Source: Proteles cristata cristata (taxonomy: Eukaryota; Chordata; Mammalia; Carnivora; Hyaenidae). Taken from it: a stretch of 64,000 nucleotides of DNA. The position numbers and the translations under genes were made by a program. Each line of letters starts with the position of its first letter. The stretch's first letter is position 1. Below the pieces are notes generated by a model that did no database searches, was not told the origin of the DNA, and saw only the letters and a list, made by a program, of their open reading frames with translations. The stretch is taken from the NCBI GenBank assembly GCA_017311185.1, contig JAESUZ010001271.1:186001-250000 (forward strand), read 5' to 3'. This document shows, one piece after another, positions 46,969-59,000 of this stretch.

Positions 46969-47221
46969 TCTGATTATAGATTTTTTAGTCTTTTGGTCAG
47001 TTTTAAGAGGTTTATAAGTGTATTGGGAATATTAATCTTTGGTCTATGGTACATGATGTAAATGGTTTCCTCCCAGTTATCATTTCTTTCTTGACTTCAT
47101 TTATGACAATTTTGTCATGGAATTTACATACCTTGGGTATATTTTTGAGCTTCCTATTCTGTTTCACTGATGCATCTGTCTATTCATGTGACAAACTGTT
47201 GCAATTACAGAGGCTTTCTTT

Positions 47222-47435
47222 TTTTTTCATTTAATTTTTAGATGTTTATTTCTTTTTGAGAGAGACAGAATATGAGCACAGGAGGGGCAGAGAGAGGGAG
47301 ACACAAATTTCTGAAACGGGCTCCAGCTCTGAGCTGCCAGCACAGACCCTGACATAGGGCTTGAACTCATGTACCATGATATCATGACCTGAGCTGAAGT
47401 CAGCTGCTTAACTGACTGACCCACCCAGGTTCCCC
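47222..47435 (-). mobile_element. Carnivore SINE inside L1M
   Basis: GATGTTTATTTCTTTTTGAGAG, GGGCTCCAGCTCTGAGCTGCCAGCACAG, ATGATATCATGACCTGAGC, ACCCACCCAGGTTCCCCC. Bounded by a perfect 14-base duplication, CAGAGGCTTTCTTT (47208-47221 and 47436-47449). Confidence 0.94.
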
Positions 47436-47490
47436 CAGAGGCTTTCTTTACAGGATATTTGAATGTCTGATAGGCCTTTGGCTCTCCACT

Positions 47491-47694
47491 GTAAGTTTTT
47501 TTTAAAGTTCATTTATTTTGAGAGACATAGAGAACATGAGCAGGGTAGGGGAAGAGAGAGGAGAGAGAAAATCCCAAGCTATCCCCACACTGTCAGCACA
47601 GAGCCCGATACAGAGCTCAGACCCACAAACCCTGAGGTTATAACCTGAGCCAAAATCATGAGTTGGATGCTTAATCCACTGAGCCTCCTGGGCA
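47491..47694 (-). mobile_element. Carnivore SINE inside L1M, diverged
   Basis: TTTAAAGTTCATTTATTTTGAG, CACTGTCAGCACAGAGCCCGATAC, GACCCACAAACCCTGAGG, CCACTGAGCCTCCTGGGC. The host repeats TCTCCACT on both sides (47483-47490 and 47697-47704). Confidence 0.88.
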
Positions 47695-48059
47695 AATCTC
47701 CACTATCGTTTTTTGTATTTTTACTTTTTTCCTGGTTATTCTTCCATGTTTGTTTTCATTATGGATTTTAGTATAAACCTATCTAACTCTATAATAAAGG
47801 TTGTTGGCATTTTTCTTGTGATTTTGCATAATTTATGAATTGGGGAGAATGGTCTGCTTTAGGACATTGAGTCTTCATATCCAAGAACAAGTTGTTCTTC
47901 CCTTTGTTCAAGTCTAATTTTGGGTCTTTTAGGAGAATTTTAAAGTTTCACTCATATATGTAATGCATATTTCTTGTTGAGTTTATTCCTAGGTATTTAA
48001 TCTTTTTACTATCATAAATGGGGTGTTGTCTCCCATAATGTCCTCTCACGGATATTGTT

Positions 48060-48235
48060 TAGAACATTTAGTACTTTCCATATTTTATCTCATCTAATCC
48101 CCATAGCTACCATACAAAGTACTTTTCAAAGTCACACTGCTATTTGTAGATGGGCAGACAAGGAATTTAAAGCAGGCATTCTGATTTCAGTGTGCTATAC
48201 TTTCTACTTCCCACTAATAACTTGTTTAGAGTTGG
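48060..48235 (-). mobile_element. MIR SINE with internal loss
   Basis: In plus orientation TCTCATCTAATCCCCATAGCTACC, CAAAGTCACACTGC and GGCATTCTGATTTCAGTGTGCT follow antisense MIR. The middle part is deleted or scrambled (TAGATGGGCAG). Confidence 0.65.
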
Positions 48236-48318
48236 TTTATCTAAAATCATGGACAGCAGTCCATTTTCACAGCTCAAAGAGACTCCCAAAAGTAAAGGGT
48301 CAAATCTACAAATCTCAA

Positions 48319-48540
48319 GGGGCACCTGAGCGGCTCAGTCAGCTGGGCATCCAACTTTGGCTCAGGTTATAACCTCACAGTTCATGGGTTCAAACCCCAC
48401 ATCAGGCTCTGTGCTGACAGCTCAGAGCCTGGAGCCTGCTTCAGATTCTGTCTCCCTCTCTCTCTCTGTCCATCCACCACTTATGCACTTTCTCTCTCTC
48501 TCTCTCTCTCATAAATAAATAAACAAGTTTAAAAATTTTT
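48319..48540 (+). mobile_element. Carnivore SINE, intermediate age
   Basis: GGGGCACCTGAGCGGCTCAGTCAG, CATCCAACTTTGGCTCAGGTTATAAC, CATGGGTTCAAACCCCAC, GCTGACAGCTCAGAGCCTGGAGCCTGC, CT tract and ATAAATAAATAAAC. Confidence 0.93.
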
Positions 48541-48580
48541 TAAAGAATTAATACACCTCAGCTTCTATCTCCAGCCCTAA

Positions 48581-48603
48581 AAATAAATAAATAAATAAAT
48601 AAA
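48581..48603. repeat. (AAAT)n microsatellite
   Basis: Five to six AAAT units. It lies 40 bases after a SINE tail and may have grown from retroposon A-tail sequence. Confidence 0.9.
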
Positions 48604-48609
48604 GGACAA

Positions 48610-49140
48610 CACAGATTAAAGACTACAGTTGTCTGGTCATGGGGGAACACAGCACAGTTTTTCGATTGGATACATTTTCCCAGGTGCTGCCTAACCTTAC
48701 GAAAATAGAGATTAGGAGAAAAGTGGGAGCACCCCGATACTGAAACATGGAGGGCTCAGAGCTGGCTCTTGGAAGAAGAGGTATCAGTACAAGAGTGTTT
48801 GTCCCAATGTCCCAGTGATGGTGAGCAGCAGCCCTGTGCGGAGCACTGCACCTAGGACACATGAGTCAGAGCAATGACTATGAAAATGGCAGACTGGAGC
48901 ACAGTGGCCATGGCAGCAAAGAAATGACAGTGACCTTAGTAATGGAAGAAAAGTCCAAGTAAGACATAGCATACCCGGACACTATCACCTCAGCCCCTTT
49001 TGTTGACCAGCGAATACCTGGAAGAACTTAGCAGTGACTCCAGAAGTGACAGTGACATGAGAGGCAGCAAGGAAAGTCTCTACTGTGCAAACTTGGCTTC
49101 CAGAATTCACACTAGGGGAGGCTTGGCTAGACATCTCTGT
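48610..49140 (+). pseudogene. Possible decayed processed pseudogene, parent unknown
   Basis: This GC-richer block breaks the AT-rich surroundings and gives protein-like runs in plus frames, joined only through stops and frameshifts. Examples are VFRLDTFSQVLPNLTKIEI (about 48654-48715) and EYLEELSSDSRSDSDMRGSK (about 49011-49071), the second with an acidic, serine-rich character typical of real proteins. No intron-like interruption and no clear poly(A) or target duplication is visible. I do not recognise a parent gene. Chance or an unrecognised old repeat remain possible. Confidence 0.25.
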
Positions 49141-50739
49141 TTTTGTTGCTCGTAGCCTCTTTTTTCTTTCTCAGTCTGGTGGCCTATAAAGATCTGTTCA
49201 AGATTTTAGATGGGACTTACTATTCTGAAAATGAATCATTTACTCAACGAAAGCATGGTTTGTGTGTGAAGGCCTATTATTATCAGGTATTCAGTATTAA
49301 AGTGTTTTCCATGAAGTCATTTATGTTTCTTTCTAATGCACTATAATTTTGTCCCTAATGCTATAGAGTTAATGAATTTAGGGTAGTATCTATGCCACCC
49401 ATACCAATGTATTAGGTTAAGCATATAGGCTGCTTATGATACTTGGACCTATTTTCCTCTCATTAAAACGCATGTCTTGTGATGGAAATAGGTTTTCAAA
49501 AGATGATTTTCAGTGGAGTTTCTGGTGGTGGACTAAAGGCCTTTTGATGGGACAGATTCACTGCTCAGAGGACTGTAAGAATAGGCATAACTATGACAAT
49601 CAAGACTGTCACCTTTGCAGTCACCCAAGGATCATGCAATGTTCAGATAAAAGATAAAACTATAACAACATTTATTACAAATGGCAACATAAAACGAATT
49701 CCGTGTTCCTAGGAAAAGAAGTGGCTCTTAGTGACATCTGTCCTATTTATTCAACAGCCAGCATTTGTCACTTTATAGCTATAGCTTCTGGCATTGTCAG
49801 AGTTATTAATCACAAGTCAGAGAAGAAAGCAAAGTTATTTGGAAGAGGGAACATGAAGTCAGAGTTCCTCATGTGGCACTTTTTCTTAGAGAAGAAAGCT
49901 TTCACCTATATTTAATATGTTGGTGGGAGGTGAGAGAGTTAACATGAAACAAATTATATATTTTCATTTCATGTTGGTTTTCCAGTGGTTTGAGACTTCT
50001 GGGGCTTCAGACTTTCATAGCAGTAACTCAACTCAATATTATAGCATGTATCACCTTGAAAAAGCAATTGCAAAGGCTTGTTTGTATTCTCTTTGTGCAC
50101 TGAGTGGGCTGGAATCATTCTCTTCAAACATCATTTACAACCCGATGTAATGAGCACGCGTAGTCAGCAAAGGTTTTAAAAGTTAATGAGAAACACAAAA
50201 CTTTGGGGGTTATTTCTCAGTGTGCTCAGTGTCTACAGCTAGGTCTATGGTTTAAAAAGAACTCCTCTGGCCTTGCCATAGATCTCATTTTCAGGACAAT
50301 GGACTGAAAGCAAAGACATCCACCTTCCCTTGAACCTAATTAAGACAGAAAAAGCAAAGGAGGAAGGAAAGGCAAGAATCATAAAAGGAGGAAGACAAAG
50401 CATAGGATGGTTCTGTCTGTGCATCAGCAGGGTGGGGAAAATGATCTTATCCCAGGTATAAAAACACTGTGCAGCCAGCCCAAGCAATACTGGGAAGTTG
50501 GAGGAAAGGTCAAAAAGTTAGAAAGCACAAAGAAGTAAAGTAAGAGGTGTCTGTTTGCTGGATTACTCTCCTTTTTTTTTTTTTTTTTTTTTTTTTTGGG
50601 AATTTCAAAAGAGGTGGGGGTGAGGGGAGGCCTTTCTGAAATGATTAATTGGGAACCAGAAGTGAATTTATGACACCAGAGCACGTTCAAGGAGAAAGGG
50701 AGGCCCTTCTTCTGTTAATTCATTAAAGGCAGGGAACTA
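49141..50739. other. No TE recognised; contains a long T run
   Basis: Non-coding. Three successive plus frames of 67-77 codons (49143-50150) have no domain. A homopolymer T tract of about 26 bases lies at 50572-50597. Confidence 0.45.
50572..50597. repeat. Poly-T tract
   Basis: Uninterrupted run of about 26 T. It could be the antisense tail of a retroposon, but no body is recognisable on its right. Its length is likely unstable. Confidence 0.9.
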
Positions 50740-50910
50740 GACCAACTACCAGAAAGAACAATGAACTAGAAACCTGGAACTCCTCTTGGCTCCATTGTTG
50801 ATGGTCTTTATGGCCTTGGCAATTTAATGAACCTCTCTGAGAATCTGTGTCATCATCTCTACCAGAAAAGCTTTGGGCTAGAGGTCACTTCCAGCTTCCC
50901 AAATTTAAAT
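50740..50910 (+). mobile_element. MIR SINE
   Basis: AACCTGGAACTCCTCTTGGCTCC, GGCCTTGGCAATTTAATGAACCTCTCTGAGAATCTGTGTCATCATC and GGTCACTTCCAGCTTCCC follow sense MIR from the tRNA-related part through the core. Confidence 0.75.
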
Positions 50911-52450
50911 TTCAAATTCAGTTTCATTAGAGGGACTGAAATTTGGAGCTTTTTTTTTTTTTTTTTAATAATGGGAAAGAGCAGAGAGAAATTTGTATGA
51001 AGCAGGTCTTACCTGATTATGCTTAGAAAACTCCACAAGCTTTATAATCTCATTGCCTTTATTTTCCCCCCATTTTCTTAGTCCTTAAACGTAATGGTGC
51101 CATTCTGTCTCACTTCAATTTCTATTCATTATTTCAGAGATTTACATTATTTGGGGAAAGGCTGAGAATTGGAGAATTGGGCTAAAGACATACTGTAAAA
51201 TCCATGACTGTGCTATAAGGCACTAACAGTATTTTATGCATGTATCACAAACAACAAATTCACCACTTTGCTATTTCAGCACATTTGTAAAATTGTATTT
51301 TTTTTACGCTACTTCTCTACAAGTGGTATGTTCTTTCAGACTAATTTCAATATATGTTTACTAATATTATATAGTCATAAAATCCTGTGATTACATACTT
51401 TAATAGTTGTTCCCATTCCATCCACCGTGCCTCAAAAAGTATAGAATATTTTTAAGCTACCTTTTGAGTTTAATTCTTGAGTCCAAGCCTATGCAAAATA
51501 AGATCTAGTATGATAGAGCAGAACTTGAGTCTAAGTAATAACCACGTAAAGAAAGCTAACTATATTTTGGCAAGGTTTTTGAAGGAACAAATGCAGACCA
51601 AAGTGTGTGCATTTGGGGAGTTGTATCCTAAAACTTCACAGTGAATCTCGTGGTGATTCAAAGACCACAGGTATCCTGGGTAGCTTCAGAGTTTAGTGAC
51701 TGTGTTGCAGTGTCCTGTTATATTTTGTAGATAGAAACCTTCTTTAAGTTCCATTTCTGCCTTGAATCCAAACAACAAGCCTCAGAAAATGCCAATAAAA
51801 GCTTTATGCAAAAGTTAAACATTGAATGATTGAAATTGTCCAAGTTTTTCATTCCACACATAGCAGTGGAGCTGAAGAGAGCAGTCTCCTAGGTTACTGA
51901 ATGTTACATTTTTAGAGCAGAAAGGAAATGATCTAGCCCAAAGGTCTAATGAGGAGATGAGAAAATACCCCAGGTGATTTTTTTCAAGGCCATAAAACCA
52001 ATTAGTCACATAGTTTTCACTATAAGTCACATTTCCTAACTTCTAGTTTAGTCTACTTTTAGTGTACTTTTATTTCCAATTGCATAGCCTTGCATAAGAA
52101 AAAATATAACTAAAGCAAGCAACTTTCTTTGGGGGTAAAAATCTTTTGCCCTTTTTATGTGTTTCCACATGGAGAGAGTCCACATGAGCAACATGCCTTG
52201 GATTTTTCTTCTTGGTCCTCATTCCCAGAGGAATGGTACAACTGGGTACAACTGGGAGCATTGTCCTGGCCCTTCTATCTCTTGAGAGCCTGTGTGTGCT
52301 TAGGAGAGGTGGGTCCAGTGGGGGAAGCTGGGCTTCTGCCGTGAGGCTATTTTTCACACTTGCCTGTGACAGGGTAGCCAAGTTTCTTTCAGTCCATTTG
52401 GTTCATTGGCTTCCAACCAAGCCTTTAAGATTAAGATCATTTCACTTCCA
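50911..52450. other. No recognised feature
   Basis: Non-coding. A T run at about 50951-50966 is present. About 52130-52400 is somewhat GC-richer, with overlapping frames on both strands and no domain. A small direct repeat, GGTACAACT, occurs twice near 52235-52250. Confidence 0.45.
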
Positions 52451-52655
52451 GGGGCGCCTGGGTGGTTCAGCCAGTTAAGTGACTCTTGATTTTGGATCAG
52501 GTCTCAGCTCAAGTCATGATCTCACAGTTGATGAGGTTGGGCTCTGTGCTGAGCTTGCTTGGAATTCTCTCTCTGCCCCTCCCTTGCTCATGCTGGTACT
52601 CTCTCTCTCTCTTTCTCCCCACCCCTGAAAATAAATAAATAAACAAACAAATAAT
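52451..52655 (+). mobile_element. Carnivore SINE with rearranged 5' half
   Basis: Intact head GGGGCGCCTGGGTGGTTCAG, then TTGATTTTGGATCAGGTCTCAGCTCAAGTCATGATCTCAC with an extra partial repeat of the GCTCAGGTC motif. The body is shortened (GGGCTCTGTGCTGAGCTTGCTTGG), followed by a CT tract and (AAAT)n tail. Confidence 0.9.
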
Positions 52656-54139
52656 TTTTACAAAGAGGATTTCATATCCATCTCTTGACCTTCTCTCTGG
52701 CTCCAATTTCTTCCAAATCTGCATAGGAAAAGGAGATTTTGTTTACTAAGTTCCCTAAATTTCCAATGACTTTAACCTGGCAGAGTCTAAACCTTCTTGT
52801 AGCCTACACTCAGTAATATTTATATGAAAAGTTTATTGTTAAGGACACTACTATATGTGAAGTTATTTCTAGAGAGTATATTGCAAGTCTTGGGAAGGGA
52901 ATGGGGTAATTGCTGGAACGTCAGGGATGTTTTGGTCTCAAGGCTGTCGAGCACGATAGCGCCATGAGAGCAGAGCCCCATGATCTCCCAGAAGCCAGTT
53001 AGGAAACAGACCCACTGTAATTGCCTAGCAGTCCTTGAAACTGCACATCTTCCCTGCATGCTTTCAGTAAAACACCAGATGTGTGTTTGGCCTATGTCTG
53101 GAGGCTTCTTGTGTTTTCCTCCCATGCTTTAACATTCTTTGATGTTTATACCTGGCAAACATGAAATAAAGACTGTGTGCAGTTAGCAGCTACTGCTGTT
53201 TCACTGGCAGAAGCCACCCTGCATGTCCGCTCAGTCTAAGTGTCTGAGAACTTTTTCTAGAGTGCACGGCTACAACCATGTAAGTAAAGATGAGAAGGAA
53301 ACTTGTATTAGACCTGGCAGGTGCAGTCAACCAACTTGCTCCCTCCACTTGAACACTCCACTCTATCTGGCTTTGCTTGCTTACTTGTCTGTCTTACGAG
53401 ATGCACACCTCTTATTTTTCTTCAAATTTGCAGTTTTTTAATTATATAAAATACAAAGTAAAGTTTTGCAACCTAAAAATATTTTACTTATTAAAACGAT
53501 ATTGATACTTTCATAAACTACACAGAAAAGATAATGAGACAAACATGTGCATTTATAGAACTGCATGTTAGTCATGCCCGACCCCAGAGGAGGCAGGTCC
53601 CAGCACAGCCTCCCTCATCTGTGTGGACACAGAGTAATCCATGTTTAGTCAGGCACGTTCAGTTACTTGCCCAGCATGATCAGCCCTCTGCTTCTTGATG
53701 GTTTCCATCCTATGAATGTGCATGTCCAGTTGTCGGCTGCTCAGAGCAGACATTGACCTTTTCATCCACCAGCCATTGGATGGTCTAGGGCCAGGAGGAT
53801 GATTAATCTGACCCATTCTTCTGGGGGGGGAGGGGGCGGATTTCCTGGTGGCCTTTTTCCATCCCCATGTCTGGAATCAGTTGAGTTTCCACTGCCTCTT
53901 TTTCACATCTTGCTGAGGCAGGGTCTTGTAAGGCAAAACCACCAACTCAGCCATTCCCCAGAAGAAATCTGTTATCAAAGACTGTCTCTAAAGTGGACTC
54001 CAGGAAGTCCCACACTTGTCCCTTTGAGATGTAAACCCACTGCTCCTTGTTTTCCACCCTGGAGCAACTGAGCCATACTATGTTGTTTTAACTCCTGAAA
54101 TTTTTCTCTCCTACAGAGCTAGGTGTTATCTTGGATATG
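52656..54139. other. No recognised feature
   Basis: Non-coding. A (G)8A(G)5 run sits at 53823-53836. The minus frame at 52820-53125 (101 codons) and a shorter minus frame at about 53655-53880 look protein-like in part but match nothing I know. Confidence 0.4.
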
Positions 54140-54240
54140 CTAATGACCAGCTATATGGGCTTAGCTAGACAGTAACTTTTCTCTGAACCTCAGTTCCTTT
54201 ATCTGAAAGTGGTGTGGATAATTGTATTTGAAGGAATTAT
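54140..54240 (+). mobile_element. MIR SINE fragment
   Basis: AGCTATATGGGCTTAGCTAGACAG, CTCTGAACCTCAGTTCCTTTATCTGAAAG and GGATAATTGTA follow the sense MIR core (AGCTGTGTGACC...CTCTGTGCCTCAGTTTCCTCATCTGTAAAATGGGGATAATAATA). Confidence 0.75.
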
Positions 54241-54329
54241 ACCACACCTAAAATTTCTATCATGGCACTTCGTTTTACTTATTAATATTATTTTGATATG
54301 ATTTGTTTTCATTAGATCCCATTACTACT

Positions 54330-54595
54330 TTCTTATATAGTCTTAGGTATTCCTATGTTCTGCTCATACTGTACTTCCATATGACTTCTTTGCAGCAATT
54401 TCTGCTTAAAGTGCACTTTAATTGTTTATACATTTGTGTTCTTCAGTGGTCTGTAAGTTACTTAAGAAGAATAAGTACTGGGTGTTACATCTTCATATCC
54501 CTAACTCCCAACTAGATCATGGCACATAATATCAGCTCAGTAAATGTTTGACAAATGACGTATGAAAAGGGAAAGATAATAAATGAATGAATTAT
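54330..54595 (+). mobile_element. L2 LINE 3' end
   Basis: GTGGTCTGTAAGTTACTTAAG, CATCTTCATATCCCTAACTCCCAACTAGATCATGGCACATAATA and CAGCTCAGTAAATGTTTGACAAATGA follow the L2 3' end (ACTGTAAGCTCCTTGAGG...TGTATCCCCAGTGCCTAGCACAGTGCCTGGCACATAG...CAATAAATGTTTGTTGAATGA). Confidence 0.65.
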
Positions 54596-57500
54596 AATTT
54601 AAGATGTTATGTGAATAGGACATATAAATATTGTAAGCTGATGTCATGTGGAAGGACTTACTATCAGATGAGGGGATCTAGCAAATTATTGTAGAGACAG
54701 GAAATGGGACATGGTCTGAAATTTCACAGATGGGTTTTCATGAAATGTTTTTTAAAAGGATGAAAGAAACATGTTGATTCAAGAGAAAAGTGTATGTGAA
54801 GTCCAGAGTAAACAAAGTGTGAGCCTGTTCAGGGCATGGGCAGCAACCCAGACCTTAGATCTGATATTAGAAGCATGTGGGAGATGAAAAGAGGTAAGTT
54901 AGAAACAAACCATGGCAGGCTTTAGATGCCCAAACAATACACTTGTGCTTGGTTTGGTAAAAATGAGTAATCTCTGTAAGATTGGAGTGGAAGAGCCACA
55001 GTATTGAGACTATTCTGATCACAGTGCATTGAATAGATTGACACGGGAAGAATATTGAATGAGTGATACAAATTCTGAGCAGGTATGAACCTGAACTATA
55101 GAAACTGATACAAAATGGGGGAAAAATGGTTGCAACATACCCATTGGAAGTAACAATAAAATTCTCCTCAAAAACCACATGAAAGCAGATCTTGAAATTT
55201 TCTGTCCAGTTGATTAGACAAAAGAGCTACAGGTGACTGTTTCTTCCCAAACTCTTCCCCCAAAACCTTCACTGTGTGCACAGTGAAGAGTGAAAATCAG
55301 ACTTTGCTGAAATAGAAGCATAATGTAAATGTTTTAAATTCCCCTTAAGTCTTGAGACTCTACTTCTTCCCTTGTTCTTTCCACCGTCTCTTTATTCTAA
55401 CATTTTCCATTTTGAGATTTACAGCTTTCTTCTGTCTCCAGATTCCTGAGCTCAACTATGTTGAGTGTCGTATACACCCAGCAAACAGTTCTGCTGAGTA
55501 TTTCTATTTATTCTTGCTAATGCCTAAAGATCAGGACTGAGCAGTTTATTCTTCCAAAACATTTGCCAAACTTTCTTGAAGTCGCCTTCTTTTTTGCCCA
55601 TGTCCCTCGATTTCTTCCTTAAAATAGAATTAACATAGTAAGAAAGAAATATTATCGGGCATTTATGAGACTTGTTTTTCCAAGAAGCTTACAGATCTTT
55701 TCCAGCCATATCCTGCTGAGAAGAGGAAAAGAGTGATAATATCTCTGCATTTGAGAAAACAGATAGGCAGGAAGGAAAAATATTGCCACAAGGGTCCATA
55801 GAGAATCTGCCACTGAACCTGAAACAAACAAACAAACAGCTTCTTGACGCTTGGACCATAGCCTATAGCTTCAGTAAAAATAGATGAGGAAGATCATTAC
55901 TGGGTGGTCTTTGGGGATGAAGAAAGCTCATTGCTCTGACCAGAAGGTGAAGTCCTTGAAATAGAAGGATCATGATCATACCTATAAAGCAAATATTAAA
56001 AAAAAAAAAAAAGGGCCTATCCTTTGGCAATTCTCTAAAGATAGCTGCACTTTTCTCAAAGACCAAATTCCCAGAATCAAGTTTTACCCTAAGGTTACAG
56101 AAAGGGACAAACCACGTGTCCCACTCTGAAGGGCAATAATAATTCAATTGCAGTACTATCTATTTCTAAGATGGTAGATACCTAGAGTTACCTGCAGTCT
56201 TTGATACTTTAAGGTCCATACTTTCCCCCCTTTGACAGGGAACAATTGTATACCAAATTCAGAAAATAATTAAACCCACACAGTTTAGCATCCAAGATTT
56301 TGTCCTTTCCTTTGATTGTTTAATTCCCACGTAACAAAGTATGTATATACATAATCTGGATAATTACAACTTAATTGAGCCCATATCGTTCCCTGTGCCT
56401 ATGTGATATTTATTGCCCAGATATGCAGACATGCATGGAAATATAGATTGTGCTCCTTTTTACTTTATGAGCATCAAAACTTTGTAATGTGTTTCTTGCC
56501 AAGGACAAAGGGGTCTCAGGCTTGAGATTTAAGGGAGATAACAAAGGAATTGAGAATCAACAAACTGACGATGACCTATTAGAATCACATCTATGTAGTT
56601 TATTATGCAGTTAACTTGAACAAGTGATACCTGTAAACTGTAAATAAAAAATAGTAGAATTCTGTTTAACTTTTTATTGATCTTTACCGAGAACTGATGG
56701 AACTTTTGTTGATTGTGACCGAGAGAATTGCCTCTGTTCTGGCTCAGATTTCTCTCCTTTCCTTTTTTATGGCTTCTATTTATCTTCCATGAATTCTGTT
56801 CTCATCTAATCCCACACTGGTTGGTGAGAAATGACTCTTCCTAATGTGAAGATCTTCATTATTAATTGTTGCTATTATTCATTATCAATCTACAAGGACT
56901 GAAAGTTCACACTTGAACTGTACTTACATAGTTCCAGCTAGTTATGTTACTGGCCTTTCATGATGATTTTCTTCCTTATACTGTGATAATGCCTGCATGT
57001 TGTATGAGGTTGTCAACAATCTGTATTGATCTTGTAGAATTCTTCTCTGTTAGAATAACTCCAGCAGATTTCGGCTCCATTTTATTTACCATGAGAGAGT
57101 GAGGTGAGTTTTATCTGGCTTCAGCATTTGTCAAGAAGGATGAATTACTGAATTCTCCCACCCAGCAAAGGGCCACTTCCCATATCTCCCTACTGATACC
57201 ATCAGACAGAATCCCTGGCCATAGAAACCTTGGATGTATGTAGCCTAAAAACCACACATAGACTCCATATATATATACACACTCTTAGTTTGGTTTTCTG
57301 CTCTGACTCAGGCACCTCTTTACTAGGAACATGGCTTTCCTTATTTTCTGATAACTATTATTTATATGAATAAAACTGTGTGAGAAAAATAGTGAGGTAA
57401 ACATGTGTACAGTTTGTTAAAAGAAGACACCTGAAAAAAAATAAAATGAAACTGAAATGCGAGTTTGAGTCTGCACTGAATTTTTTTGCTCTCAAGACTT

Positions 57501-57774
57501 GAAAGTTTTACATTAAAAAATTACTTCTTTATTTTACTACCACACATTCATGGAAGACCAAATGTTGTTTTATTGTTTTCTTCCTGATCCTCACAGCAGC
57601 TTCTAGACAGTATCTTCTTAAATCTTCAGATAAAGTGTATAAATTTATCTTGAGTGGCTCAGGTGAGGCCTTGCTGGAAATAAAGAGCTACAGATGATTT
57701 TAAAACTTGTATTATAGAGTAAGTTTTTAGGATATAATACAATACCAATTTCAGGTCAAGTAAATCTATATATT
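54596..57774. other. No recognised feature
   Basis: About 3.2 kb of non-coding AT-rich sequence with no young SINE or LINE, the second-longest repeat-poor stretch here. Short A runs (about 55997-56013) and a small (ACAA)n near 55825 are present. Frames at 54867-55178 and 55863-56147 have no domain. Confidence 0.45.
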
Positions 57775-58190
57775 GAGCATTAATTTTTGTTGCATAACAG
57801 ATTATTTCAAGGAAAATAATAACTTCTATTTATACTTTCTGTGGATCAAAGAGGAGTGGTTTGCTGCTGTGTGTTGTCTGAGGATATCTGCTTCTAAAGA
57901 GATCTCTCTCAAGTGGGTGGCAAATTGGTGCTGGCTACTAACAGAAGGCCTCAGTTCCTTACCGCATAGATCTCTCTGTTGGGCTGCTTGAGTGTTCTCA
58001 CAACATGGTGGCTAGCTTCCCCCAAAAGCAAGTGGTTCAAGGGAACATGAAAGAGGTGTTGATGTTTTTTGTAACCAGTCTTGGAAATTCATCATTTCTA
58101 CCATATTCTATTGCACTGTATGTACAGCGCCAGGAGGGCACTATACAAGGGGATGCATCTTGGATTCTGGAGATGATCTATCTATAAGTC
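57775..58190 (-). mobile_element. MLT1-type LTR (ERVL-MaLR)
   Basis: Antisense landmarks in order: TTTTTGTTGCATAACAGATTATTTCAAG, GGTGGCTAGCTTCCCCCAAAAGCAAGTGGTTCAAG, GTAACCAGTCTTGGAAATTCATCATTTCTACCATATTCTATTG, GCCAGGAGGGCACTATACAAGGGG. Two reading frames inside it (57773-57991, 58005-58187) are LTR translations. Confidence 0.8.
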
Positions 58191-58522
58191 TGTATGGATA
58201 TGTATATGACTCATGTATTTAGCACATCTGTTCAGTGTTTCAAATTGAAATTATTAAACATACAATAAAGTCTTATTATAGGGGATTCACTTCTTGTTGC
58301 TAAATACACTTTTGTTTAAAATTAAGACATGCCAGTTTTTATTCTTCTTTCTGTACCATGATTACATTAAATTAGAAGATTAATCACTAAAATTATTTTA
58401 ATTTCTGGATTTGAGTCTGAAGATCATTTCAAATGACCACATTGTTCCAACTTGGAATATTTTGTCAGCATAATTAGTTACTTTAGCCTAGAACTTCATA
58501 TATTAAACAAATGCTAGTGAAC
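58191..58522. other. No recognised feature
   Basis: Short AT-rich stretch between an LTR and a SINE. Confidence 0.5.
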
Positions 58523-58539
58523 TAAGTAATTCATGTTCT

Positions 58540-58770
58540 TTTTTAAAAAATTGTTTTAAGTGTTTTTTTTATTTTAGAGAGAGAGAAACAGAGCATGAGT
58601 GGGCCATAGGGCAGAGAAAGAGAGGAAGACACACAATATGAAGCAGGCTCCAGGCTCTGAGCTGTCAGAACAGAGTCCGACATGGGACCTGAACCCATGA
58701 ACCGTGAGATCATGACCTGAGCCAAAGTCTGACATCTGACATTTAACTGACTGAGCCACCCAAGTGCCCC
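58540..58770 (-). mobile_element. Carnivore SINE, intermediate age, clean target duplication
   Basis: GTTTTTTTTATTTTAGAGAGAG, GGCTCCAGGCTCTGAGCTGTCAG, GAACCCATGAACCGTGAGATCATGACCTGAGCC, CTGAGCCACCCAAGTGCCCC. Bounded by a perfect 17-base duplication, TAAGTAATTCATGTTCT (58523-58539 and 58771-58787). A small internal duplication, TCTGACATCTGACAT, marks the tRNA-like part. Confidence 0.95.
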
Positions 58771-58874
58771 TAAGTAATTCATGTTCTAAAGATGCCTTGT
58801 TGACTTGTTAAAATGTAGCTTAGAAACCAGGAGATTTGGACTCAATAAAATATTTGCTCTGTGTTCAATATAAG

Positions 58875-59000
58875 AACTTCTCATACTTCTCAAATCACTT
58901 GGGTATTGTGTTATTAAGCAGATTCTGAGCCAATAAATCTGGAGTACAGCTTGAGATTTTGCTATTTCTAATAAGAGCCAAGGTATTGACGATGGCATAG
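58875..59000 (+). mobile_element. MER5-like DNA transposon fragment
   Basis: CTTCTCATACTTCTCAAATCACTTGGG, TTATTAAGCAGATTCTGAG, AAATCTGGAGTACAGC and GAGATTTTGCTATTTCTAATAAG fit MER5A with gaps. Confidence 0.65.

Larger units (their letters stand above)
44184..48045 (-). mobile_element. Old L1M element with nested insertions
   Basis: Reads as one antisense L1M from its 3' end (CATTTTGAAATAATTTCAGACTTACC, GAACACCTGTCAGGTATTTG, AATGTCCCTCAATCTGAG) into ORF2 (AGTGGGATTGTTAGCAAAAGG, CATTTAAAAATATG, CCTATTCTGTTTCACTGATGC, GTTGAGTTTATTCCTAGGTATTT). It is interrupted by SINEs at 44782-44963, 46761-46968, 47222-47435 and 47491-47694 and by a short L1-like piece at 46432-46508. No reading frame survives. 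This is the oldest layer of the region. Confidence 0.85.

Noticed and set aside
53655..53880. Minus-strand frame with a helical, charged C-terminus (QLDMHIHRMETIKKQ)
   Set aside because: Too short, with a stop just upstream and no recognised homologue. Kept only as a curiosity.
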